Positions 11,801 through 21,835 of a stretch of DNA of 64,000 nucleotides are shown piece by piece. The DNA comes from Plasmodiophora brassicae. Taxonomy: Eukaryota; Endomyxa: Phytomyxea; Phytomyxea; Plasmodiophorida. Position 1 is the stretch's first letter; each line of letters opens with the position of its first letter. Location of the stretch: contig CP145412.1 in the NCBI GenBank assembly GCA_036867785.1, positions 620,001 to 684,000 on the forward strand, written 5' to 3'. The notes under the pieces were generated by a model, which saw only the letters and a program-made list of their open reading frames with translations, was not told where the DNA came from and did no database searches. The position numbers and the translations under genes are program-made.

Positions 11801-13429
11801 TCCATTCAGGGGTTCCGAATACGCCATAATGGCCCCCATCTCCGTTTTGTGGCTCTTGGCTACATGTGCCAGTTAGATTCAGGCAGCCTGCCGAAAAAAA
11901 CATGTTTACCTGGTTTTACGAAGGCTTTGACGAACGTGTGACAGCCCGAAATCGCAAACTTTGGGCGTCAACGTTCCGCCGACAAGGACATTCTGGGACT
12001 TCAGGTCTCTAACAACACGACTTCAGATGACGAGTGTGTGTCGTGAATTTTCAAGCAGACCGATGAATGATTTGACGCGACAGACTGTGCAGATAACTGA
12101 GGCCTTGGGCGATACCAGTCCACATGTCAAGAATTTGCCCGAAATTCAGCGGTTCGCTGCGCTCGTGCAGCAGGTCGTACAGCGTGCCTCCCGAGCACCT
12201 ACAGCAATCAAACATTCATGATCCATTGATGCACTAGAACTTGTATTTCCGCTGTTGGTTACCATTCCGTAACGATGCACACATTCGGTTGATATGTGCA
12301 GGCTCCGATGTATAGTACTATGTTTGGGTGACGAAGTTGTGACAGTATCGCTATCTGGAGGCGGCAACGTTGGGGATTATGGGCGGGTCAGCGATGAGCG
12401 ACCGCACACAGACCTCGTGCTTCAGCGACGTAAGGATGTCCTCGTCAACTTGTTGCTTCTTCAGTTGCTTGATCGCGATGTCGGTACCCCATAGAGACCC
12501 TCGATACACCTCGCCTACGACTCCGACGATGAACATGATTGTATCGTGAGAAGGCGTATGGGCATCATACCGAAGTGTCCCATACCGAGCTTGTCGTTAA
12601 ACTCTATCGCTTCAAACGGAATTTCAAACTGCCCTGCTCAAAGGGTTAAACGAACCTCGCAATGTCTACACAGTTGGCCATTTTGTCCTACAGGGCATCA
12701 TTGATGAAGCTGTGCCATTCATGATACCGCTTGGGTCCTCTGTGCTGGATCCGACACGATTCCGAAAGCTTCTGCTAACCGAGTGCGAGACCGTTTCCAG
12801 CACAGTGGTTAAATCGCGGACCCAGCCATGAAACAGAACGACGTCATTCGTTCGGAAGAGGAAGCGGTGTTCCCCTTCTGTGATTGTAAAGGAGGAATCT
12901 CCGTCAGCAGAATCTGATGGCGTTACATCCAGAGCCGCCTTCCTAAGCGTGATAATCGCAAGGATCGTTGATAATGGGGAGGCGACAACGTCGACGCTCA
13001 CTCTGGCAACAGAAATATCTGAGCTACCAGCCAAGCTACACAACATTCGTGCAGTCCCGACCTTGAAGGTGATTTCGATCGATTGACAGAGCGCGATCTT
13101 GGAGTGCTGGATGGGAGATTGCCGGTCGCAGCTCTGGACGCGTGGTCAGCATCCGTAACGATTGATTTAACAACCGAAGCGGGAACCGTACTCGTGAGGT
13201 CTACCACGAAATATAACAATGAAATCACTTCGCAGGACGACCCATCGCCGTTTCCAATCTGCGACGCTACGACTGCCTAGAACGTGCAGGTATGACGCGC
13301 GCACGAGCTGTGGTGCCTCGGCGTCACCATCGGCCCCAATGTCCTGGCACAAGAATTCAGAAACCCGCCGACGACCCGGCCGATGCGTTCGCCTACCAGG
13401 CTGCCGCCGCCCCACCCGGACGCTGACAT
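8884..13429 (-). CDS. TKL-family protein kinase with N-terminal PH and C-terminal PH-like domains
   Basis: A gene of roughly 20 small exons. Exon 1 (13429-13397) splices to 13343 and opens a PH domain (WKRRWVVLRSDF ... FLFRTND ... GWVRDL). The kinase follows from about 12630 to 11345: LGMGHFGEVYRG, IAIKQLKKQ, LRHPNIVLYIGAC, IIHRDLKSQN, CDFGLS, APE, DVYSFG and RPSFMEI. LRHPNIVL.IGAC and HRDLKSQN place it in the TKL group (Raf/DRK-like), probably Ser/Thr or dual specificity. After a helical region and a short coiled coil come two PH-like units, each with an IRVYD strand and a closing FAFR...W helix; the last ends FAFRSRSTALQWAEL. Lipid binding is inferred from the folds. Boundaries are clear through the kinase but unsettled between 13204 and 13010. 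Length is about 1150 residues. Confidence 0.8.
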
Positions 13430-13856
13430 TGTCGCTATCGACGGCCGTCCATGCACCGCCTACAATTCCCAAATTGGACACGCGAGACGAATCCGACGCC
13501 GTTGCCCTCAGGCCCGTTTCCCGAAATGGGCAATAGCCAGAGCCTCCCGGGTGGCCAGATCCTCTCAGTGGAGCCTAAAATTCTACGGACCTGATCCAGA
13601 ACGGGTCGTGCACGATACACCCACTCCGATGTAGAAAGTGACACCATACTTCAAGGTAACGCGTGAATTGACATGGGTGGGCCTCCCTCCGCATTCACAA
13701 CTTTCCGTCTCGTCGGACGGATACCGCTAAACAATACAAGTTGTGTGGTGCCATCGGTACACGCTAACGATCTTGGAGAATCTTGGTGTTTCTGCCGACG
13801 TCTCTTCGTCGAGGAGAAGGTCCGGCGGGTGAAGGGGAGCAACCGGCCAGTAGGTA
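13430..13856. promoter_or_regulatory. Divergent intergenic region
   Basis: This 427-bp gap separates the starts of the PH-kinase (minus) and the 395-residue unknown (plus), so it must carry both promoters. Several short frames cross it, but none has homology or splice support. No repeat or RNA gene is visible. Confidence 0.4.
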
Positions 13857-15085
13857 ATGAAGCGGCCTGGAACAGCGGCGGTCGTGTCGGTGCCCGGTGC
13901 AGGCAGTGCTGTTGGCGATGTTGGCCATCGTCCAACCACGGCGGCAGGCCAGCGCCCGACGATACGCTTGTCCACCTGGGATCAGGAGCAGTTCATCAAC
14001 ATTCAGCGAACGCTGAAGTTTGTATCCGAAGGCGAAATTCTATTGTCGACACCGACTCGCCTCAAGAAACCAAAGGAGCCCGATCCCGAACCGGGTGAAG
14101 CGGCGACCCCGAATCAGCCCGACCCTGTCCATGAAATCCGCCAGCGCCTGCCCATCGTTCCGGTTAAGAATGAACTGCGGCGGTCCCGGACGATGGGGAG
14201 AATACGGAACAAGAACGCGCAGCGACATCTAATGGCCTGTCTCACCGAAGAAGGCAGACCAAAGCCGGGTGCGTTGAAACGCTGCTCGTCTTCCGTCACC
14301 TTCCTTCCTCGCCATGAATTGCACGATGCCAACTTCTACCGGTACCAAGGCGAATCCTCATGGAACAATATTTGGCGAGTACCCAAAGAGCGCCTGAAGT
14401 ACGTTGCATCGCAGAAGAAGAACCAGTGTACGCAAACCGTTTCGCGTGTTGAACTTTCGCCCCGTGCTGATGGAGTCGTGGTACAGACGCCATTGAGAGC
14501 ATCGAGGCCGCGTTCAGGAAAGAATTTAACCAAGACGAAGAGTCGATGCGCATGCGCAAAGAGCGTCATGACCAGATCCTGGCGACATTCCGCGTTCAGC
14601 GACTGAGGAATTACGCGCGAGAAATTCGGCATAGCGCTAGCGTTAGGCGGTCGGTATGTGCCAACATGCCGAGGCCGAAGTCCAACAAGGCTATCCACCA
14701 ATGGCATGTTAGCAACGAGCTATCGCGACCTAAGGTCAATAGGAACCATCCTGAGCGTGCCATCGGCGCCAGGGACATGTCCGAGTACAGAGGCCTCCTC
14801 AACGATGCTGTCTTTGGGAACGACTATGAGGTCACTAATGCTGCGTTCGCGTATGCGCACGACGTGTACGCGTCCGTCCAAGAGCAGAAACAACGTGATC
14901 TCTATGACGCGCTGTCGGGCGAATACCAAGAGCAACGGATCCCTGCGAGCCAAAGGCCAGTACCGATCAAGCGTGACCGCTTGGATTCCATAGTTCGAAG
15001 TACGAAGGAGTGCCGTCAAGAGCTTGGCGCATTCGAAACAAGGCTGGAAGCGCTCGCCAAATCGGCACTGACGGCGGACGAGTGA
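13857..15085 (+). CDS. Hypothetical basic, helix-rich protein
   Basis: Exons 13857-14445 and 14487-15085 (41-nt intron, phase 1) give 395 residues. The protein is strongly basic in the middle (RMRKERHDQIL, RLRNYAREIRH) and has helix-forming stretches near the C-terminus. There is no signal peptide, membrane segment or catalytic motif. I do not recognise the family. The overall look, with long basic helices and scattered prolines, resembles cytoskeleton- or axoneme-associated proteins, but this is only an impression. The intron is supported because both flanking frames continue a similar charged helix. It converges on PTPA, with 118 bp between stops. Confidence 0.6.
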
Positions 15086-15203
15086 TAGCAAGTTCCGCGT
15101 AATAAACGAATTGTTGATTAGTATTACACTCCTACTACCGAAATGACCATGCGCGGCTATCGATACGACGCCAGCGGTGGGCACAGTTCAATGAGTTCCT
15201 TTA

Positions 15204-16397
15204 TCAGTCGAAAGGAAGCGGACGTCTCTGAACGCTGACGGCGCTTGGGACCGCAATCCCACAGCAAGACGGAAATTCACTTGTCGAACAGCAAGCGTCC
15301 GCCCGATGGTCAACGTTTTCATCATCGTCATGGCCGTCTTGAAAGTCGATCAAGGATCCGAACAGGAAGTGCTGCATGATGGGAAGCTTGTTCAGCACTT
15401 CCGCCATGTACATCTTCAACATGCCCGAGTTGACTTTGTCCCATGTCTTCACAGCGGATATGTCGTCCAGCATTGGCGAATGCCATCGCAGCGACGCGCA
15501 GGTCTTGATCGAATTGATGAATTTTATGCATGCGAAGTACAGGTAGTCATCTGCCATCTCATCGACAATATCTTTGTCGCGTATTGCTCGTGGTCGAACA
15601 AATTTGTGTCCTGCAAAGGCCTACCATAAGAGCCGGGTCCCCCATATCAAGCATTCATCGACGTACCCACAAGCTGAGAAGACCCGAACAGGAAGGGCAG
15701 AAAATGGTAATCATCAAGGCCCCAGACACCATGCGACCCAGCAGGCTCCAGCCAGTACTGAAGCTGGAGCTGACGCATCACCTCCATATATCTTTGCACA
15801 ACATCGTCAAAAATGGGTTGGGCGTCAGCAGCAGAACCTTACTTGACAAAGACAGCAAGAACCATCGCTGGGTAGTCATCCGCGCAGACGACGCCCAGCT
15901 TTTCAAGACACAGCAACCAGCACATAAAGTTGGCCTCATGCCCGGTCCCATAATCGATCCGCTGCTGATTGCCAAAGCTCTCTTTGAAGTATCCGCCGAG
16001 CTCAACGATGGCATCTGGCCCAACGCCCGCCGCCTGCATCAGCTCCTCGATGTGCGTTGACACGCGATCATAGAACGTTCGGAATGCTGGATTGCCGAAA
16101 CGCGACATTGCATTATCCACCGGCGGGATTTCATCAGTCCAGCGAAGCAGGCTGTTTAACATGCTCACAATCCTCTCGACACTCTGTAAATCCACGATCA
16201 CAGCACGAACACACGCTCTAGGTTAGCGCACATACCGGCGAGATGGGACCGACATCGGTGATTCGCTTCCCGCGAACGGCACCGTTCAGCCGCTCGATGA
16301 ACGCGACGAATTCGGCGAACGCTTGGCTGTCCCGGAAGCGTGCCAGGCTCTGCGCGCTGACGATGCGCTTGCGCGGCTCACGGAAAGCGATCGCCAT
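15204..16397 (-). CDS. PTPA: PP2A phosphatase activator PTPA
   Basis: Exons (minus) 16397-16236, 16183-15843, 15791-15667 and 15610-15204 give 344 residues. Conserved PTPA blocks are all present: [47 protein letters not shown], then [19 protein letters not shown] and QHFLFGSL near the end. PTPA is a peptidyl-prolyl-isomerase-like chaperone that reactivates the PP2A catalytic subunit with ATP. The last 40 residues, after the conserved core, are unusual: acidic, then Cys- and Ser-rich. A PP5 phosphatase gene lies about 11 kb away, but there is no sign of co-regulation. Confidence 0.94.
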
Positions 16398-16620
16398 ACG
16401 GAGCGCCTGGCCAGCCGTCAGCGGCTTTGCGGACCCGTGACACGGACACGACTCGCGATTGGCAGAATGGTGTCAGTCGTCGACCTGCCAGCGCTCCGGT
16501 TAGAGTGGACCATAGGCGGACCGAATTAAGCCAGCAGATTAGCGTGTGCAAGGAAGTCGAAGACGATGTATTCATGGGACGAGATGGACTTGAGCGTGCC
16601 GCCGGAGCCTTGTCGGGAGC

Positions 16621-17111
16621 TCATTCGGCGGCTTTGCGCGCGTGTTCATGGCTGGCCACGGGAACGCCCAGGTCACGGCGGGCAGATGACTTAGGCGGAA
16701 TCGGGGTCACACCACTGCATTCAGCGAATGCCTCGTGGCAGTGTTCGTAGCTACACTCCAGGCACGACCGCGACATCTGGTCTATCATGCACTGGATAAA
16801 GCAGTTCTTCTTCGTGCATTGGGCATCTTGTCCATAGCTATATTCAGGGTCAGATAGGGGTAGCAAAGCAGACGGGTACAGTTTGACCATTCGGCGCAGG
16901 GCTTGCTGAGGCCAGCCTCGCGTTCCATGCAGACCGTAGTACAATGCTCGTTGCCACGGCACTTGCCGCCGCACTTGGCAGTCAGCTCCTGCATCTTCTC
17001 GTGCTGCGACGTGGCATCGGCATCCTTAGGCCCAAGGCAAGCGCCCCCGTCGCCTTCAGCAGCGCCGAGCGCAAACGCAACCCCAATCAGGACAACGGCC
17101 AGCATCTCCAT
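16621..17111 (-). CDS. Small secreted cysteine-rich protein
   Basis: Exons (minus) 17111-16888 and 16837-16621 (50-nt intron, phase 2) give 146 residues. Residues 1-19 form a clear signal peptide (MLAVVLIGVAFALGAAEG). The mature part holds 14 cysteines, several as CxxxC or CxxC pairs (KCGGKC, CTTVC, SCLEC), and then a basic, cysteine-free tail of about 30 residues. An even number of cysteines behind a signal peptide suggests a disulfide-rich extracellular protein. No family is recognised. If the organism is a plant-infecting protist, an effector role is possible but is only inference. Confidence 0.75.
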
Positions 17112-18068
17112 AAACTACGGTGACTTCGATGGTAGAATGCCCCCCAGGCGTCGGCATGCGGCGATGCCGTAGCGGTGTCGCGGGGGTTGACCATAGCTCC
17201 AAATTTGGAGCCCCCGCCCCGTCAAAGAACAGCCGCTGTACCTACTGTCCGCGCCGAGATACAGGCATACAGCACGTCTGCGCCGAGATACAGGCATACA
17301 GCACGTCTGCGCCGAACACAACAGTCGCCAAGAGGATGCCAGAAGCGTATGCAGGTACATGGCTTTACGGGATTTGACAACAAGTCCAGGCTCCAACTGG
17401 ACCGTCTGCCTACGTACGTACTGTAGATTTGTCGTCCGACACCACCGACAGTGTCGGTAATCGAATCCGACATCGTTGACATCGCCATTGCCGTGGGCAC
17501 TCGGTGGTTCACCTGACGCACGACTTCTGTACGACACGTATTGGCAATGCTGACCAAAATCCACGTACCACAAAGACGATCAGCACGTTGTAACGGGGCA
17601 TCATCGGGCCAAGAGTCCAAGACTTCCATATCGTTATCGTTTTTCGTCAGCGGGCAACAACACGAACTCTCCAGATGACTCCATGCGCTATAACCAATTG
17701 CGGGCGTCACGAATCCTGCTGAGAGAGCGACCGGTGGAGATGCTCTAAGCTAGTACTAGACCAGAATTCTTGGTTAGAGCAAGCCAGCTATGCCATTCGT
17801 CCAATGGTATAAAAGAACTGTCAGGTGGAAACGACTAACTCGACCAGAAGCCAACGGCCAATGCGCCCGTCCCGTGATGGCCACTCTGTTCCGTCTCCAC
17901 CGTGGCGACGGACGACTGTACACGGCGCTATTTTTAACGGGTCAGTGCGGCACGGCAGCCCCATCTGGACCGTGCGGTCGCACACGCGCAAATTATCACT
18001 GAGTCGTCGACTCGTCGTCCCGCAGTTGGCGTCCATAGATCTTGGGGAAGCAGCTGTGTCACTGCGCA
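17112..18068. other. Intergenic region without a supported gene
   Basis: About 960 bp lie between the divergent starts of the Cys-rich protein and the transporter. Frames on both strands here are short, lack homology and do not splice into anything convincing. The only structured element I see is a two-copy 29-bp tandem repeat, listed separately. Confidence 0.5.
17251..17315. repeat. Tandem repeat, 29 bp x 2 plus partial third
   Basis: Unit 1 is 17251-17279, unit 2 is 17280-17308, and seven further bases match the unit start. The two full units are identical. With only two copies and no spacers this is a plain tandem duplication, not a CRISPR. Confidence 0.9.
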
Positions 18069-19400
18069 ATGGACAGCCATGGAAGCAGGTCGCAAGACAA
18101 GGTATTGCGCGCTAAGCGGGCCAGCCTTCTGGTCGTCTTGAGCGTTATGGAGATTGGAGGGCGAGCGATGTCGACCCTCATTGCGCAGCCGTTGAAGTTC
18201 CACGTTGCAGGCGGCAACGTCCCTCTTTCGATTCCGATGATGCATTCGATGCTGGAGAGCGGCAGCTTTATTCTGTCGCTGCTCGCTTGGGTTAGCTTCA
18301 GTCTCTACAGACGAGGTCGTGTTACCATTGACAACTGGAGGTACAGAGTCAAGGTGTATGCGCTAATGGGTCTGCTGGACTGCGTTAGGTACAACCGGAA
18401 CGTCTGGTTCAATATTGTGTTTCTCACTTTGGGGATAGTGGTGTGAGCGGGTCCATCGGATTGAACATATTGCCAGCGTCTATTTTTACGCTGTTAGGGT
18501 CAACCGCTATCGTGTTTTCTATCATTCTTTCAAGGGTATTCACAAACAAGAAGGTTAGCCCTGTGCAGTTGCTTTTGAATGGGATTCATGACTAAGGCTG
18601 GAATACTCTGCTCAGTTCACTCTATGGCATTACGCCGCGGTTGTGTTGACTGTTAGCAGTGTGGTGTTTCTGTTTGCTTCCATGGACGACACCACAAGAA
18701 ACCCACGAGATGTTGTCATTTCACCAGATGCGATACTAGAACAACCTGTGTCGCAGGTTGTCGCGTTCCTGTGTTGTTTGATGAGCGCGTTTCTAATTGC
18801 ACTTATCGGTGTCCTGAACTACGTATTCTTCAAGCACGAACAGGTCAAATATGATTTAGCGATCATTCTTGAGAACAATGCAATTCAGTCGACGTTTGTG
18901 TTCGCGTTCCTGCTTCCAGTCGTACTGTCGAGCAAGGAGTTCTCGCTTTGGGGAACCGTCTACAAAAGGATCCAACTGAATGGCCAGACTCCTCTATTTA
19001 CTGGCGTCTGCGTTGGAATCTTCTTGTGTATGTTTCACAGAGCTGAACTATCTAACTGAGTTATTGACTTTTGTTTGTAGCACGCCCGTTAACGCTGTTC
19101 TCATCTGTCGCGACAACAGCCTTCTCAAGTGCTGTGTTGACGCGAGCACTTGGAGGACCCAGGCGATTAGTTGTCATGGTCATGAGCGCTCTCATCTTTG
19201 GGGATCCTATGCCGGCCTTGAAGCTCCTGTCTGCTGCCTTCATGTTCTTCTCAACCTTAATATACGTTGTAGGAGGCTACAAGCTCCAAAAACAAGAAGC
19301 ACTTCAAAAGTCTGCAACCCGAGTGGAGATGGTCAAGATAACTCCAGACGCCGGGGAACGCAGCAGCAGTACCAGTGCCAGCGTCATGACCAGACCATGA
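18069..19400 (+). CDS. Multi-pass DMT-superfamily transporter (nucleotide-sugar-transporter-like)
   Basis: Exons 18069-18388, 18439-18553, 18616-19027 and 19081-19400 join in frame to 388 residues with phases 2, 0 and 1. About ten hydrophobic segments are visible, the first around residues 12-34. The last pair (LLSAAFMFFSTLIYVVGGY, preceded by VVMVMSALIFGDP) resembles the end of SLC35/EamA carriers, where a late helix is followed by FGDP. The region before it (RPLTLFSSVATTAFSSAV) replaces the usual motif, so the substrate group cannot be named. The C-terminal tail is hydrophilic. Base composition here is less GC-rich than in flanking genes. Confidence 0.7.
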
Positions 19401-19578
19401 CACCCGTTCTCCTTTGTAATGTTATAAAAAGTATAGTCACTACAGTACGCATTGGTAGGGACTGTATGTGTCAGTAGGTACTCCTCTTCGCTATCCCCGT
19501 CGATGAGGATGCCTATGTAGTTGAGCAATCCGCGTGCTCTGCAGATGACACCTGTTGTTTCAGTGTCAGCTCCAGATG

Positions 19579-19594
19579 CCCCCCCCCCCCCCCC
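19579..19594. repeat. Homopolymer run of 16 C
   Basis: Sixteen consecutive C lie in the 411-bp gap between the transporter and the aldehyde dehydrogenase. The run may be a G-quadruplex-prone tract on the opposite strand or partly a sequencing or assembly artefact. The rest of the gap shows no gene. Confidence 0.8.
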
Positions 19595-19811
19595 TCCCTG
19601 CCCCGTCGACTTCTTCTGTCTTCTCTTCCAGTCGCCTTCTGCGAGTCTAAATTGGTGCACGTCGCGAGTCGCGACTGGGCGGCGTCAGTTTGGGCGCCTT
19701 TGGACGACCGGCCGCCGACATGATGTAGTCCGCACGAGTGGCCTCGGTGTGGAGACTGGGGCGTGCCGGGTTTTCACATTTTAATTGGGCCGGTTGAGAT
19801 ACGACAAGGTC

Positions 19812-21558
19812 ATGGCGATCTTTGAGGGAGCTGGGGAGGCGCGTGACAAACGCGAGACAGTGACGGTGCCACCCGAAAAGTTGGCGTACCGTGGTCGGCA
19901 GTACACCGTTCCAGTCGGCCTGTTCATTAACAACGAATTCGTTCAGTCGGTGTCTGGAAAGAAATTCCCAACAGTTAATCCGTAGGTGCCAAGCCGGAAT
20001 GTTATATACGATTCATCAAAGCTCAGACGCATCTGTTCAGTGCGACCGAAGAGCCGATTCTGGAGTTCTACGAGGGAGACGCCTCCGATGTCGATATCGC
20101 TGTTTCAGCTGCCTCCGCTGCATTTGCTGAATGGTCAAAGGTGGCTCCAGCCACGCGCGGGTTGTTGCTGGCCAAATTGGCAGATCGAATCGAGGCCAAT
20201 GCTGAAGAGCTAGCCGAACTCGAATCACTCGGGAACGGCAAACCGAAATCGGTGGCCTTGCAGGCAGACCTTCCCCTAACAGTCGCAACATTCCGCTACT
20301 ATGCTGGATGGTCAGACAAGATTGTTGGCAAAGTCGTTGACACAAGTCCAGATTTCCACACGTACACACGTCACGAGCCAATCGGGGTCGTGGGCCAGAT
20401 AATCCCTTGGAATTTCCCGCTCCTAATGCTGGTCGGTTTTCTGTTGTTAAGCATATCTCGGTGACCTGACAGCATGAGACAGGCATGGAAAATCGCTCCT
20501 GCTCTGGCATGTGGGAACACTATTGTTTTGAAGGTCGCGACCTGCTCGTACCGTGTCGGACAGAACGTGCTGATACGCCTTGTCAGACCTCCGAGAAGAC
20601 CCCGATGACAGCCTTGAAGATCGCAGAACTAATCGTTGACGTGGGGTTCGCGCCCGGGGTCGTAAATATCATTTCCGGTTATGGGCCTACTGCTGGCCAT
20701 GCAATTGCGACGCATAAAGGTGAAAACAGATTCACTGCAAGGTGAAATAACCTCTCTGACGACAGTTTGTCAGACATCCACAAAGTCGCATTTACGGGTT
20801 CAACGGCGTCAGGCAAGAAGGTCGCGGTCGCCGCCGCTGAATCGAACATGAAGAAGGTCACAATGGAGTTAGGCGGCAAGTCTCCAAACATCATCTTCCC
20901 CGATGCTGATCTTGACCAAGCGTGCCAGTCAGCGTTCATGGGCATCTTCTTCAACTGTGGCCAGTGTTGCTGTGCTGGGTCACGTGTTTTCGTCCACGAG
21001 AAGATTTACGACGCATTCATTGCGAAATTCAAGGCGCTCATGGACCGTTCCTGCGTTGGCGATCCTTTCGACAGCGACACGACGGTCGGGCCAATTGTCG
21101 ATAAGTTGCAGTTTGATCGCGTGTCGAACTACATCAAAGCGGGCATTGCTGAAGGCGCGTCCGTCGAGCATACTGCCAGTAAGCCTAGAAAGAGACGCGG
21201 TTACTTCATTGCGCCAACGCTGTTCACGAACGTCAAAGACGAGATGGGAATCGCGCAAGAGGAGATCTTTGGCCCCGTTGTCTGCGTTCTGAAGTTTTCC
21301 AGGGCGGATGAGGTAATTAAGCGTGCGAATGCAACCACCTATGGTCTCGCAGCTGCTGTCCACACGAAAGATCTGCAAACCGCGATCAAGATGACGAACG
21401 AGCTGCAGGCGGGCACGGTCTGGGTTAACTGCTACAACGTCTTCAACACGGAGATGCCATTCGGGGGATACAAGCAGAGCGGTGTCGGGCGTGAACTTGG
21501 GGAGTACGCCCTCTCCGAGTACACCCAGGTCAAGTCAGTCGTCATGAAGGTCGCCTAG
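19812..21558 (+). CDS. NAD(P)+-dependent aldehyde dehydrogenase (ALDH1/2-like)
   Basis: Exons 19812-19981, 20041-20431, 20483-20533, 20587-20719 and 20774-21558 give 509 residues, a standard length. Landmarks: [13 protein letters not shown] (oxyanion Asn), the NAD-binding [20 protein letters not shown] with the general-base Glu, FFNCGQCC with the catalytic Cys, and [13 protein letters not shown]. The C-terminal [13 protein letters not shown] and YTQVKSVV fit the ALDH1/2 class. It oxidises aldehydes to acids with NAD(P)+. No mitochondrial presequence is evident, so it is probably cytosolic. Exon 3 is only 51 nt. Confidence 0.92.
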
Positions 21559-21835
21559 GAAATTACTGTTTCGGCAACAGTACTTGACGTATAATGCACT
21601 CTTCGTCAAATCTGAACCACCTGTTAATATCGAGCGACGGCTACGTTCGAAAATCTATATGGAACTCGAGGGTGGATAGAACATAATGCATGCCGCCTAC
21701 GAGTATGACAGATCTGTCCAGAAATAGAAAAATCGAGAACTTGATCAGCGCGCGGATTGGCGATAGGCAGACAGTCCATCGGGTGCGTGTGCCTGCCACG
21801 GTGCAGCGTGCAGTCAGTCATACCTCGTCATTGCC

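Noticed and set aside
14546-14810. Separate small gene starting at 14546
   Set aside because: The frame continues upstream to a clean 3' splice site at 14486 and joins the 13857-14445 exon in phase.
17251-17315. Possible CRISPR array
   Set aside because: Two directly adjacent copies without spacers in a eukaryotic context; it is a simple tandem duplication.
17112-17710. Possible genes on both strands in the gap before the DMT transporter
   Set aside because: Frames are short and low-complexity, overlap the tandem repeat, and splice attempts run into stops.
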